NCBI GenBank assembly: GCA_033065855.1 | Contig: JAVXUO010001968.1 | Coordinates: forward strand, 1 to 64,000 | Direction of reading: 5' to 3' | Length of the DNA stretch: 64,000 nt | DNA from: Escallonia rubra | Lineage: Eukaryota > Streptophyta > Magnoliopsida > Escalloniales > Escalloniaceae | Part shown: piece after piece, positions 22,576 through 34,484 of the stretch | How the letters are laid out: every line of letters begins with the position of its first letter | Position numbering within the stretch: the stretch's first letter is position 1 | Position numbers and translations under genes: made by a program | The notes under the pieces: model-generated | Databases searched by the model: none | Told to the model about the DNA's origin: nothing | Seen by the model: only the letters and a program-made list of their open reading frames with translations

Positions 22576-25500
22576 TGAGATGTGGTTCTTAGACAGTGGT
22601 TGTATCAACCATATGGCAAGAGAAAAAAGCCTTTTTCTTGACATGGACAGCACCGTCAACACCAAAGTGAAGCTTGGGAATGGTACTATAGTTCAAGCAC
22701 AAGGCAAAGGCTCGATTGGTGTTCAAACAAAGCAGGGGACCAGATTTATACATGATGTTCTTTTGGTTCCAGATTTGGAGCACAACCTACTTAGTCTTGG
22801 ACAGCTTTTGGAGAATGATTACACACTTCAATTCCAAGACAAGTGCTGCATAATTTATGACAAAAAAGGGAGTAAAGATGTTGTAACAAAGATAAAGATG
22901 GAGAAAAATAGAAGCTTTCCGATAAATTTCAGGTATACAAGTGGAGTTGCAATGAGAACTTCAATTGTTGAAGATTCATGGTTGTGGCATCGAAGGTTTG
23001 GTCACATAAACTTCAAAAATCTGAAATTGCTGCATAAAGAAAACATGGTACAAGGCCTCCCTACCATAGAAGAAAAACATGAAGTCTGTGAAGGATGTGC
23101 TTTTGGCAAGCACCATAGACAACCATTTCCGAAAGGAGTAGCATGGAGAGCAAAAGAGAAGCTTGAGCTAGTCCATACGGATGTTTGTGGACCTATGCAA
23201 ACTCTCTCTAATGCTGAAAACAGGTACTTTATTCTTTTCATTGATGATTATACTCGTATGACATAGGTATACTTCATGAGGCAAAAATCTGAAGTTTTTG
23301 GTGTGTTTAGAAAGTTTAAATGCCTTGTTGAAAAGCAAAGTGGTTGTTTCATTAAAGTCTTGAGAAGTGACAGAGGAAAGGAGTACACTTCAAATAAGTT
23401 TCACAAATTTTATGAAGATGAAGGAGTGGAAAGACAACTCACAGTTGGCTACACTCCACAGCAAAATGGTGTGTCCGAAAGGAAAAATCAAACGGTTATG
23501 GAGATGGCAAAATCAATGTTGCATGACAAAGGAATTCCTAGATCATTTTGGGCTGAAGCTGTTCATACAGCTGTGTATTTGATTAATAGATCACCAACCA
23601 AAGCTGTGTTGAATCAAACTCCATTTCAAGCATGGAGTGGAAGAAGACCATCCGTTAGACACTTTAAAGTGTTTGGAAGCATTTGTTATTCTCAAGTGCC
23701 AAAAGAGAAAAGAAGTAAGCTAGATGAAGCAAGTGAAAGGTGCATATTTGTTGGCTATAGCACAATGTCAAAAGGCTATCGGCCGTACAACTTGCAAAGT
23801 AATAAAATCATCATTAGCCGTGATGTGCTATTTGATGAAAATGCTGTGTGGAATTGGGAGGACAACAAAGTTGAGAAACAAGGAGTTCCATTGGATGTCC
23901 TTCAAGAAAACTCAACTCAAGAAGATGAAAATGATGAAGATTCACCTCCAAATACACCAAGGGCAGATTCATGATCAAGCTCATCATCAACAAGCTCAAC
24001 TCCAAGAAGAATGAGAAGTTTGAGTGATGTATATCAAACTTGTAACTTATGTGTTATTGAACCGGAAAGCTTTGATGAAGCAGTAAAAGAGGAAGATTGG
24101 AGGACAGCTATGCAAGAAGAAATCAAAGTTATTGAGAAGAACAGAACATGGGAGTTGGTTGAAAAGCCAAAAGATAAAGAAGTTGTTGGTGTGAAATGGA
24201 TTTTCAAGGTGAAACATAACCCCGATGGTTCAATTCAAAGAAAGAAGGCAAGGCTTGTTGCTAAGGGCTATGCACAACAGCCCGGCGTTGATTTTCATGA
24301 AACGTTTGCTCCGGTAGCAAGACTTGATACCATTAGAGCCTTGATTGCACTTGCAGCAAGTAAAGGGTGGTTATTGTATCAACTTGATGTCAAATCTGCA
24401 TTTCTGAATGGAGAGTTGAAATTGGAAGTCTATGTAGATCAACCTCAAGGATTTGTGATTAAAGGAGATGAAGAAAAAGTGTACAAGTTGCACAAAGCAT
24501 TATATGGGCTGAAACAAGCACCTAGAGCATGGTATAGCCAAATAAATGATTATTTCACTAAGAAAGGGTTCAAGAAAAGTGAAAGTGAGCCTACCTTGTA
24601 TGTGAAAGATCAAGGTGAGAAAGGTATTCTCATTGTTGCTCTTTATGTTGATGATTTGCTCTTTACGGGCAATAGTGAAAAGATGATCAAAGATTTTAGA
24701 AAGGAGATGATGAAGAAGTATGAAATGAATGATATGGGGCTGCTCAAACATTTTCTTGGCATGGAGATTCATCAAGATGATGAAGGTGTCTTTATTTGTC
24801 AAAAGAATTATGCTGAAAAGGTGCTGAAAAAATTCAGAATGTATGGCTGCAATCCTAAAGCTACACCACTCATTGTGGGGGAGAAATTAAATAGAGAAGA
24901 TGGTGGAAGTAAGGTAGATGCAACCTTTTATAGAAGCATGGTGGGAAACTTATTATATCTTACTGCAACAAGACCAGATATTATGTTTGCAGCAAGTCTC
25001 CTATCCAGATTTATGCAAGCACCAAGCCATTTTCATCTTGGAGCAGCAAAGAGAGTCCTCAGATACATCCAAGGTACCATTGATTATGGTATCATGAATG
25101 GAAGAAGCAAAGAAGTCAAGCTTATAGGTTTTTGTGACAGTGATTTTGGAGGATGCAAAGATGATATGAAGAGTACTTCAGGTTATTGTTTTACTCTTGG
25201 AAGTGGAGTATTCTCTTGGCTTTCAAAGAAGCAACAAAGTGTTGCTCAATCTTCAGCTGAAGCTGAGTATGTCTCAGCTGCAATTGCAACCTCTCAAGCC
25301 ATTTGGCTTAGAAGAATTTTTCATGACTTTGGCCAAAAGCAAGAAAGGAAAACTGAGCTGTTTTGTGACAACAAATCAGCCATCGCAATGACCAAGAATC
25401 CGGTCTTTCACAGCAGGACCAGACACATTGCACTCAAGTATCATTTCATCCGTGAAGCTATTGAAGATGGGGAAATTGAACTTGAGTTTTGCAGGTCAAA

Positions 25501-25621
25501 GGAACAAGTGGCAGACATCTTTACAAAAGCTCTACCAAGAGAAAGGTTTGAAGAACTGAGACAAGCTTTGGGAGTTCAGCAACAAGACATTAAGGGGGAG
25601 AATGTTAGGATTAATGCTTAG
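22529..25621 (+). pseudogene. pol: Copia pol polyprotein, interrupted by two stop codons
   Basis: One frame, broken at 23264 (TAG where TGG is expected, YTRMT|VYF) and 23972 (TGA after PRADS). Domains in order are: protease DSGCINHM; GAG-pre-integrase with His/Cys zinc ligands (HRRFGH, CEGCAFGKHH); integrase core (HTDVCGP, RSDRGKEY, SERKNQT); reverse transcriptase with YVDDLLFTG; RNase H (CDSDFGGC, SAEAEY, CDNKSAI). All catalytic motifs are intact, and only the two stops and the gag-pol shift prevent a full polyprotein. The last codons overlap the start of the right LTR. Confidence 0.92.
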
Positions 25622-27094
25622 TTGTTGTTTTGTTCTTTCATTTACTGTTGTTTATGTTGGTTAACTCTAGTTCATATTAAGTTAACTTATGTAACTCTAG
25701 TTAAGTTTAGGTGGAAACTAGTTAGCCACTTGTTAATCATCACATGGATGTATTTTGCATATAAATATGGTGTAAGTTTGCAAGAGAAGTAGAGTGAATA
25801 CACCAGATTTTTGTAAAAACCCAGCTCTCTGTTTCTACTCAATTTCGTAGGTCTACAGTGAACCCCCTAAACCACTTCTTCTTGCTGTCAAAACACCCCC
25901 CACATGCTGAAAATCAGCCACCAACAATAGCCCACCAACTAGGCCTTTATGGAGCTGTGTTCCACACTCAATCTTGTGCTGTTGGTGCGGTTTACTACCA
26001 TATGCATAAAGGGTCACTGAAGATTGATCCTGCCGAAGGGTCTACGTTGTCACTGCCTTCAATGCCATTGATGGAAACCAAGGATCTGTCTTCTTTCATC
26101 TATGACATGGGCTCATATCCATCCACGTTAAGGCTTGTTCTAAATCAATTCTCGAATTGGGAAAAAGCCGATTGGCGCTTGTTCAACACTTTCAACAAGC
26201 TGGAAGGTGAGGTATGTTTCTCTTGATCCCCCTCCTACCCTCGCTCATCCTAAGTCTATAGCTAGTTACGTACATTAGTGGGGCTGAGTGGCTTTCCTTC
26301 ATTGAAGGTGATCACCACGGTCAGATGTTATCGAAGAATCACCTAAAAGTATCCAATGTATACATTAACTTCATAACCTTTTGTCTGACATCTAGCTTAC
26401 ACCGATAAGTTCGCCATTTTTACGCCATGGTAAGAAGCTATAGCAACCGTAAAAAATAACAGATGGGAAAAACATGATATATCATACGTGTATGCTGCTT
26501 CTTCTCCTTAATTGTCACCATTAGACAAGATGTTGAGAGATGAACTAAAAGATTTCAAGTTAAAACATATCCACATCAAGCATATGTAGCGCTTAGGGTG
26601 GTTAATGCACGTTTTTGTTTTTTTGTTTTTTTGGTTAAACAAGGAAGAAAAGACAACTAGTTATTCCTCTCAAATGCTATTCCACTTAGATCTGCTAGCA
26701 AGTATCGCTGTAATTCCATGTTGGGTTCTTCCAGTCTAATGAGGGGGTGTGCTTGGTCTGCTCCAAGGTATGTAGCTGAATAGCGCTTAGGGTGGCTCAT
26801 GCATGTTTGAGGCTTAGAAAGACGAGTCTAAGCAAAGTCAAGAACTATAGATGAGATATAAGTCCCTCACGCCACCCAGGGCAATTGTAACCTTCTTTGG
26901 CTCACCGTCGCCTAATATAAACATTTTGAGCTCCTAAATTTTGGACATATTATAGCCTTATCACTTTCCTTTATCTTATACATTTCTCTTGGTGTGTTTC
27001 AAAAAATACATTTCTCTGGGTTAACGCAGAAGTCTTTTGTTTGTGCCCGAAACATCAATTTCAAAACCTTTCAAGTTGTCAAACCTGGTTGCAG

Positions 27095-27874
27095 AAAGCT
27101 TTGGACGTAGGTCACGAGTTGGGTATGTATGGAGCCTCGTTTCTCACAGTCTTGTGCTGTTTATGCCATATATTTACCATGTGAGTCATGGGTCTTCGGA
27201 GATTGGTTCATTGGAAGGGGAAAATGTGTTGTTGCCATCAATGCCATTGATGGGTGTCAAGGATTTGCCTGTTGGAAGCGTAGCGGGATCACAAGAAATT
27301 ATAATACGAACAACGGCGGTGTATATATAACGATACAAAGATTTCTTATACAAGAAACACACTCCAACAAAATATATTTGGAACTCTCTCAAACTTGGTG
27401 TTTCAACACCTCTCAATTTTTCTATTTCCTCACACAAGCTGCTGCTTGTTTTTCTCTCTCAAACTCACTCTTTCTAAATACACCACCTCTCTAACTCTCT
27501 CTAACTCAAAAATAGACTAAACAAGACTCCATATATATATAGATAGACAAGGTCGGCAACTTCATCTTCTCCAAAGTTCTAACCGACTTCACCAATTCAA
27601 TTGAGTCAACAATTTCAACTATCCATTATCTTCTCAAAACTTCCAAGTCGGCAGCCACCTTCTCTTCATCAAGTTATCCTCTTCAAGTTGATAACCTCTT
27701 TATCCTTATCTTGTGATAATCAATCTTCTTCCAAGTTCTTCCAAGTTCTTGAGTGTTCTACTTAAGTCAAATTTTGCAACTCACTTAATGAGGGTTTGAA
27801 ATTCTAACATTGCCTTCTTTTACTATCTGATATGGATTCGTATCCAGCTTTGTTGAGGCTTATTCTTGAGCGTA
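27095..27874 (+). pseudogene. Type-B UGT exon 1 relic in the gene 3 intron, split by a solo LTR
   Basis: Segments 27095-27269 and 27810-27874 match exon 1 of gene 2 (CTTTGGACGTAGGTCACGAG and later CTTTGTTGAGGCTTATTC). Base deletions around 27148-27180 break the frame. The tail of the exon, including its donor, is gone. The split between the two segments is the 540-bp element at 27270. Confidence 0.85.
27270..27809. mobile_element. Solo LTR (540 bp)
   Basis: Begins TGTTGGAAGCG and ends ATTCTAACA, flanked on both sides by TTGCC (27265-27269 and 27810-27814). It interrupts otherwise continuous UGT exon sequence. A TATATATATAG box lies near 27532. There is no internal coding region or primer site, so this is what unequal recombination between two LTRs leaves behind. 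It is not the same family as the copia element at 21135. Confidence 0.9.
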
Positions 27875-28709
27875 GTCGTGCAATAACGTAGTCGTACGTT
27901 AACGTCGGTGACTTATGAACTTAGACGGTCTGCGTATAATTTGTTTAGTTCTTCTAAATTGCTGATCGTGTTATAACTGCCTGTAGGTCGTGAACTGGAT
28001 GGCAAGCCAATGGCCGATCAAGACCATAGGACCAACCATTCCATCAATGTACTTAGACAAGCGATTGGAAGATGACAAAGACTACGGCCTCAGTCTCTTC
28101 AAGCTTGGTGATGAAGATTGCATAAAGTGGCTAGACACCAAAGAAACGGGTTCAGTTGTTTACGTGTCGTTCGGGAGCCTCGCCAACCTTGGAGAAGATC
28201 AAATGGAGGAACTAGCATGTGGATTAAAGCAGAGCAACCGCTACTTCCTGTGGGTGGTCAGAGCTTCAGAAGAGAGTAAGCTTCCTACCAATTTCGCGAC
28301 GGAGGCATCCGAGAAAGGTCGGGTTGTGAATTGGTGTCCCCAGCTCAAGGTTTTGGCTCACCCGGCCACGGGTTGGTTCATGACTCATTGCGGGTGGAAC
28401 TCGACGATGGAAGCGTTGAGTTTGGGCGTGCCGATGCTGGCCGTGCCGCAATGGGCGGATCAACCTACTAATGCCAAGTATATTGTGGATATATGGCAAG
28501 TGGGGGTTCGAGTTAAGGTAGACGAGAAGGGGATGATCAGAAGGGAGGAAATTGAGTTGTGCATGAGAGAAGTAATGGAAGGAGAGAGAGGTAATGAGCT
28601 TAAACGGAATGCTGTCAGGTGGAAGGAATTCGCCAAAGAGGCAGTAGGTGAAGGTGGTTGCTCAGATAAGCACATCGATGAGTTCATTTCAGAACTTGTG
28701 TGTAGATGA

Positions 28710-29185
28710 ATAGTTTGATTCCACTATTATAGATGCATATTTGCATTTCTTTTGAAACCTTTAACTGGATTACAAAGAATTTGTAAACGAGTTCACAACA
28801 ATAATGCTCTGTACTTCAGAGTTTGTAGAAATACTACAATAAGAAAACTACGAAAGGGAAAATACATGTGATGGTTCTTGCATATGTAAACTGCTCAGCA
28901 GCCATTTTCCCGGCCTCGCCTGTACTGCTATCCTCAGTCCGACTACCCAGCTTCACAATGTCTTAAAAAAGGATCATTCCATCGGCAGCAATCACAAATA
29001 ATTAGGACCCTAAAAGGGGAACACAGTAAAGGGGAGAAATAACAAGGAAACTGGAAAGCGGCAAGCACGCATGCACGGAGATGATTTGACCAGGAAAGCG
29101 GCAAACATTCTTGGACTTCAAGCTTAACAGCCAACAACATTTACAAGAAACAAAGGAGAGAAATATATTCAAACAGGTGGGGGAT
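28710..29185. other. Gene 3 3' flank
   Basis: Shares the 3' flank of genes 1, 2 and 4 (GATGCATATTTGCATTTC, then AACAATAATGCTCT). At 28911-29010 it carries a decayed copy, minus strand, of the terminal-exon-like segment seen at 20289-20411, with a two-base insertion and an in-frame stop. The rest is unremarkable. Confidence 0.6.
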
Positions 29186-30347
29186 GTTGAGAATAATACG
29201 CATGGCATTATCGACCATTAGCTAGCATAGAAAAAAAAGATGAGCATACAAGACAGGATTAAGCCCTAGATAAGATAAAATTGAGAAGGCACTTTAGAAT
29301 ACAAAATGGATTCTACGGATGCACGGTACAGATGTAATTTGGTCGGGTTTAGGTGCAATTCTGTTTTCTCATCAATTATATATTATAACATAGTCGAAGA
29401 TATTTTTAATTAAAAAAACAAAAAATAGAATGACTTTCACCGAGTTTAGCAAATAAACATTGTAAATCATAATAATCAACATCACTCATGAATATAGATT
29501 TCATGAATCAAATAAGCCACTACTTCATACTATTAGAATTATATTGACAACAACTTTATAAAATACTAAAAATGTGTCTCATTTTGGTGCATCGCTATGC
29601 TAATAGATTATATTAATATATCTGAAACTATCAAAGTAAAAATATATTTAGATCCCACCAAACATGTTAATTTTCAAGTTCCTTATATCCTCCTTTAATT
29701 GTTATGTATCAGAATCTAGTAGTAAATATCATTTGCATCATATCAGGATCACCTAATACGTTGTGAGTGAGGCTATTCACACCCAAAAGAAGAAACAAAA
29801 TTAATATGTATTCTTAAAATTAATATTTTACTATGTGATTTGAGTAAAAGAAATGTCAAAGAGAGAAATTTTTTTATTCATGCCCACCTTATCGTACTTA
29901 CACACGTGAAAAAGCAAAAAAACTAATACTTTATTTCTTATAAAAATTTTATTGGCTTTGAATTAAGATTTGTGAAATTTGGGGGTAAGACATAAGTAGA
30001 AAATTATAGTTAAATCATACATGCCTATAGCTTTGTGATCGTTCAATTTTCTTTTTAAACTCAAAATTATTAATAACGTTAATGTTAAAATATATAGAAT
30101 AAATGTGTTCATAAAGTAAAACATGCAATAAATAATCAACTATGCCACATGAAAGTATAATTTTACTTTATTTTCAGTTTTGTATGAAAAAGTGAACTTC
30201 ATAAGTTAACCATCCAAGCACTCAAGCACAACTATATATTTTTTCATTTATTACTTATTAACCGTTGAATAAACTTTTATCAATATTTTGTCTAAATAAA
30301 TGTAGGCATCTTCTTTTTTTCCACTTTATGGCTCACATCGTTGATCA
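29186..30347. repeat. AT-rich dispersed repeat, family 2, copy 2
   Basis: Matches 6973-8150 and 42704-43860. It is preceded by CAGGTGGGGGA and begins TGTTGAGAATAATACG, resembling a polypurine tract joined to an LTR start. Similarity ends abruptly at GATCAA near 30347. Confidence 0.65.
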
Positions 30348-30707
30348 AAAGATAGAGAAAGAACAAGTATTGGAGAAGAATGAAAATTGGATAAAGTATC
30401 AAAAACTGAGTTGGAAGAGGGCTGGTCCAAATGAAACTAACAGACAACTTTGCAAAAATTGCAACTTGCCCTCCTGTGTTTTACAGGTTGGAGAAAGATA
30501 GTTGAGTAGAGATTAGTGACTGTTTTGTAAATGGTGAAATGAGTAGGCAGTTAGCATAACAGTTAGCATTCCCATATGCATCCTCATATAGTAATGACCC
30601 ATTACAGAACTCATACCTAGAACATTTGAGTTTTCATTTTCAATTTCAGCACATAGTATAGCTAATCCTAAAACATATCTAAGGGTATCTTTTATGTCTT
30701 TGGGCAG
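30348..30707. other. Gene-free stretch before the ACP exon
   Basis: Nothing firmly recognised. It ends in a polypyrimidine-like tract and GGGCAG, which would serve as the acceptor of the acyl carrier protein exon at 30708. Confidence 0.35.
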
Positions 30708-30830
30708 GCCAAACCAGAGACAGAGGACAAAGTATGTCCCACTATGAGGAAACAGTTTGCTCTTCCAGCTGAATCTGCAGTCACTGGAGAGTCAAAGTTT
30801 GCAGCACCTGGGGCTGATTCTCTTAACACG
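30708..30830 (+). pseudogene. Orphan exon of a plastid acyl carrier protein
   Basis: The 41 codons between GGGCAG and GTATCG read [20 protein letters not shown] followed by [20 protein letters not shown] and T. Plant plastid ACPs carry the same block, ending GADSLDT, with the Ser of DSL as the 4'-phosphopantetheine attachment site; that Ser is kept here. ACP carries the growing acyl chain in fatty acid synthesis. No transit-peptide exon precedes it and no helix III/IV exon (VEIVMGLEEEF type) follows before 31190. It is therefore a fragment, with some unusual substitutions (CPTM for CEIV, AAPG for AALG). Confidence 0.8.
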
Positions 30831-31190
30831 GTATCGATTTTTTACTCATGTGTTATCAATGTGGTCGGTCAAACTGACAAATACATGATTTGCCACATGA
30901 TAAAGCACAAGTTTGGTGCCTCTATTTGCGTTAGTCGCAGAGGCTTTGTTTTTTAGTTGGTCTGCATCTTCTTATATTTTTTATATTACGAATACATATT
31001 CCAAATCACTCACCTAAAATAGTCCATTTTCGTGTTTCTGTGTTTTCTGCTAAAGACTACAACAGCACATCAACTGCAAGTCCCTATGATAAATTGCTTC
31101 GCTACTGGTCACTTTGTCAGCTAAGTTGTTGTTGTCCAAGCATATAATTAGTCCTTATCCTCTCTGATATAACTCAAATATAACTCTCAA
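30831..31190. other. Gene-free stretch after the ACP exon
   Basis: No second ACP exon and no other feature recognised. Confidence 0.4.
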
Positions 31191-31191
31191 T

Positions 31192-31584
31192 AATTGGGGA
31201 ATACCCGGCGAATCCCAGTCAAACTGGAAGATTTATGATTATCTTATCAGGATTTTAAAAGAGTCTTTAAATATTGTGGTGTGATCCTCGAGGATCCTAA
31301 CACGATCCTGATTGGATTAGTCCACAGCCTAGTCCTACTAGGACTCTCCTCCTACAGCTATATAAAGGGATCTACCCCCCAGGTATGAGACAATTACACA
31401 CACAAATACACATTGTGTCTTTCATGCTTTTTCAGAGTTATTATCTTGTAGCTGCGCTTTGACTTAAGCATCAGAAAGTTCTTCGCCGGGAACCCCACCT
31501 GGCTGTCACTCGTTTTCTGTCTTGCAGGTCATCGGTCCAGACTCGGGTTCCGCAAAGTACGCGGAGCATATTTTTAGCAGCAGC
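31192..31584. mobile_element. LTR- or TRIM-like fragment
   Basis: It contains CTATATAAAGGG at about 31360, a stem-forming CCTAGTCCTACTAGGAC and a GC-rich 3' part, a layout typical of LTR promoters. ACTCTCAAT occurs at both 31183-31191 and 31585-31593, which could be a target duplication but is longer than usual for LTR elements. There are no TG/CA ends at those points. Identity is tentative. Confidence 0.35.
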
Positions 31585-31785
31585 ACTCTCAATGATCATG
31601 TTATAGTTTTCAATTAAGTCGAGTAACATTTATCTTTAAGATACTCTCCGTAAGACCCTGAACTAATGAAAATTAGTAATAGGAGTTGCCTTTACAAACT
31701 TATTAATGGCTCGTCATTCCCCCAGGTGCAATAACTATGTTCCAATTCAAGGTGAAGCTTGGCTATTGTACAGACAAGAAAACAA

Positions 31786-32150
31786 AGAGACGGCAATGAA
31801 AGAGAGAGGAATGAAAGAAAATCTGGGAGAAAAGAAAACAAAGAGACGGCAATGAAAGAGATATGACAATGAAAGAGAAGGTTAGTCAATGACCATGCTC
31901 GCCATTCCCCCAGGTTGATGCTTTTAGTCAATCACTATGCTCTATATCAGAAAACTAAGAGAGAGGAATGAAAGAAAACAAAGAGACGGCAATGAAAGAG
32001 AGAGGAATGAAAGAAAATCTGGGAGAAAAGAAAACAAATAGACGGCAATGAAAGAGAGATGACAATGAAAGAGAAGGTTAGTCAATGACCATGCTCGCCA
32101 TTCCCCCAGGTTGATGCTTTTAGTCAATCACCATGCTCTATATCAGAAAA
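31786..32150. repeat. Purine-rich tandem repeat, about 196-bp period
   Basis: Two units share GAAAATCTGGGAGAAAAG at 31817 and 32013, then GGCAATGAAAGAGA, CAATGACCATGCTCGCC and TTAGTCAATCA. Part of one unit opens the window at 1-130. The long minus-strand open frames over this repeat (Phe-Ser-Leu-rich) are artefacts of its composition. Confidence 0.85.
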
Positions 32151-32616
32151 CTAAGAGAGAGGAATGAAAGAAAACAAAGAGACGGCAATGAAATAGAAGG
32201 TTACTGTAGCTAGACTGTGTTCCAATTCAATCACAGAAGGTGAAGCCTGACTACTGTACAGACAAGAAAATCTGGGAGAAAAGAAAGAAGATAATGCAAC
32301 AAAAGATAAAATCAAAGAGATGAATCTGGGAGAAAATCTGGGACAAGTTACCGTAAGTGGACTGCCTTCCAATTCAATTACTAAATTACACAAGGTGAAC
32401 AGAGAAGAAAATCTGGGAGAAAAGAAAGAAGATAAAGCAAAACAGAGGATAAGCAAGAGCAACTTTAGTTGTAACCAAAGCAGCTGCTGGAAAATGAAAT
32501 CCACGTGTAAGTGTCTCCTGAAGAGCACATAAATGAAAGCATGGCATTGCTGAAGTTTTGACTGTAAATGAGGGAGAATTTTGGAAGATAAAATGTTAGG
32601 AAAACTGTCTCTTTTA

Positions 32617-32664
<48 letters not shown>

Positions 32665-33546
32665 AGATGTGATATATGTTAGATATAAAAGATACTCCGT
32701 GAGAAGAGCCGTAGTTGGACCATCGTCCTTGCAGCGACGATAAACTCTTTTAAGGTTCCTTGGATGTGACATCATAGGAGATTATCTAATTTTGAATCTA
32801 CCCAAAAGCCATGTTCTCATTAATTAACTCTTTGTTGTTTGGCACCGTTACACTGCCTCGTCACCCCAATGCCACCATTTAATTAACAAATGCCCAAAGG
32901 GTTTATTATGTGTGGCACCTTAAAATTTATCCTCCTCGGTAGTGAAAGATACCGTAATGTTTATATTAATTATTATAATGCGCACTACCAAGTTCCCTAA
33001 GTTTGGCACATTATCGTCACGGGCCATGTTCATGGTAAAAACATCACTAGAATGGTGATGTGGCACATTCTTTAGCGTTATATCCAGCAGTCAAAGGCAA
33101 ATGAAAGAACGAATTGTCCAAGATTTGATTTGGTGGTTTGATTTCTAATTTCTCATCAATTTATGATTTTCATTTTGAAGTTTGTTTTCCTTTTATTTGG
33201 ATGTGGATTTGGATCGGATGATTAGGTTTGGTTTATATATTTCACGGCAATAGTACTCCGATGAGGTTTCTATCCGAAACTTGGTCGGGGTGTTGAGAAT
33301 CAAACTTATGAAACTTAATTAGTTGCCGCACATTAGTTAAAATAAACTTGATGGTAGCAGTGCTGTCGCAAGTGAACTGTTTTGCGGGAGTCAGCTGTAT
33401 TGGATGTAAATCCTTTTAAAAATTTTGAATGGAATCACACTTTCTTACACAATAAAACACATGTTACAATAAAATTAAATAGTAACACATTACAAAATAT
33501 GTAGAAACAGTCTCACTAAATTATAGAATTAAGCCGAGGCTTTATC

Positions 33547-34163
33547 CAGTGGCGGAGCACAAGCATGACCTGGGGGGGCCATGGGACCCCCCCCCCCCCC
33601 CAAAGTTTGATAAATTTTTTTTGTTATTTTAAATAATAGGTAATTATGTTTAAAATATTTTACTAAAATACCACTATATTATAAATGAATGTATTAGAGT
33701 TTCAATTTTGTTATGTTTTTACTTTTTGTGCCACCCGCCGTCGTAACTAGTCTTTATCTTCCTCGTTCCTTTGTCCATCTTCATTCTTCCAAATTCTAAA
33801 TTTCCAGATTATCAAGAAAATACTAATAGATCAAGGTCAGTTATTATTTTTTCTTTTTTAGTTTAAATTCTTATAATATTTTATACGTGACTATTGTCAT
33901 CATACAATTGGTAAGCGCACTAATAATACATATATACAATAAGAGTTAAGTTTCCTTCATGTAAGATTAGTAGTTTGTTGTTGACTAACTTTACCAGGTT
34001 AAATAAATCACTACGAATAGTGATATTATATGATTATTAATCAAATTGAGCAATCTATTTTGTATTTAACGTATTCAATCGTGACGCAAATTCTTTTATG
34101 TTAGCCGTCAAATTTTTTATGACTTTTTGGTCCTCCCGGTTGAACTTCTTGGATCCGCCCCTG
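33547..34163. mobile_element. hAT-like non-autonomous element (617 bp)
   Basis: Ends are CAGTGGCGGAGC and GGATCCGCCCCTG, inverted repeats with one or two mismatches. Flanks are GCTTTATC (33539-33546) and GATTTATC (34164-34171), an 8-bp target duplication with one change. The left duplicate shows the empty site GCTTTATCCGAAAAGG at 1451. A run of about 15 C lies near the left end. No coding capacity. Confidence 0.9.
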
Positions 34164-34484
34164 GATTTATCTGAAAAGGTTGATTTGTGCCTCCAAAATC
34201 AGTGGCTCGATACGTTATAGTACTATCCCTATTTACATGCAGACTCTTGAAAAATCCTCTTCACTTTGTTCTTGAACAACTTACACAGTATCAAAATATA
34301 AAGACACTAATTATCAAACGTTCGTAACAGAATTTCTGAGTGACAATAAAGGGAAGTGTACGTGTGCCTCGGATGTGTGAGGAAATGCGCGCGCGCGTGT
34401 GTCAATGTGTCATTTGAGACACAAACGACATAGTATTGGCTTTGTGTGGAGCCAAAGGAAATTGTGTGGAGCCAAAGCAGATTG

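Larger units (their letters stand above)
21135..25926 (+). mobile_element. Ty1/copia LTR retrotransposon, full length
   Basis: LTRs are 21135-21472 (338 bp) and 25603-25926 (324 bp), both TGTTAGG...CAACA. The target duplication ATAGC is at 21130-21134 and 25927-25931. The primer site TGGTACCAGAGC begins two bases after the left LTR, close to the initiator Met tRNA complement. The polypurine tract AAGGGGGAGAA precedes the right LTR. The order protease, integrase, reverse transcriptase, RNase H identifies Ty1/copia. The LTRs differ by four substitutions, a 13-bp indel and a 1-bp indel, so the insertion is young. It lies in the same orientation as the UGT gene it disrupts. Confidence 0.97.
20910..28709 (+). 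pseudogene. UGT74-like glycosyltransferase, gene 3 (5' truncated, two retroelement insertions)
   Basis: Exon 1 (type A) starts abruptly near 20910 at the SMQSQDSSIK stretch, so the catalytic-His region is absent. It runs to 21134, is broken by the copia element, and resumes at 25932-26211 (CCACCAACTAGGC to GAG|GTATGT). Removing the element plus one target copy restores the reading frame across LDIAHQLGLYGA. The intron contains a type-B exon 1 relic, itself split by a solo LTR. Exon 2 is 27987-28709, open, with a PSPG box that has changed residues (GCF to GWF, WTDQ to WADQ). Full-length enzyme is not possible. Confidence 0.9.

Noticed and set aside
31183..31593. 9-bp direct repeat ACTCTCAAT as proof of a transposon insertion
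   Set aside because: No matching terminal repeats at those borders, and a 9-bp match within 400 bp of AT-rich DNA can arise by chance.
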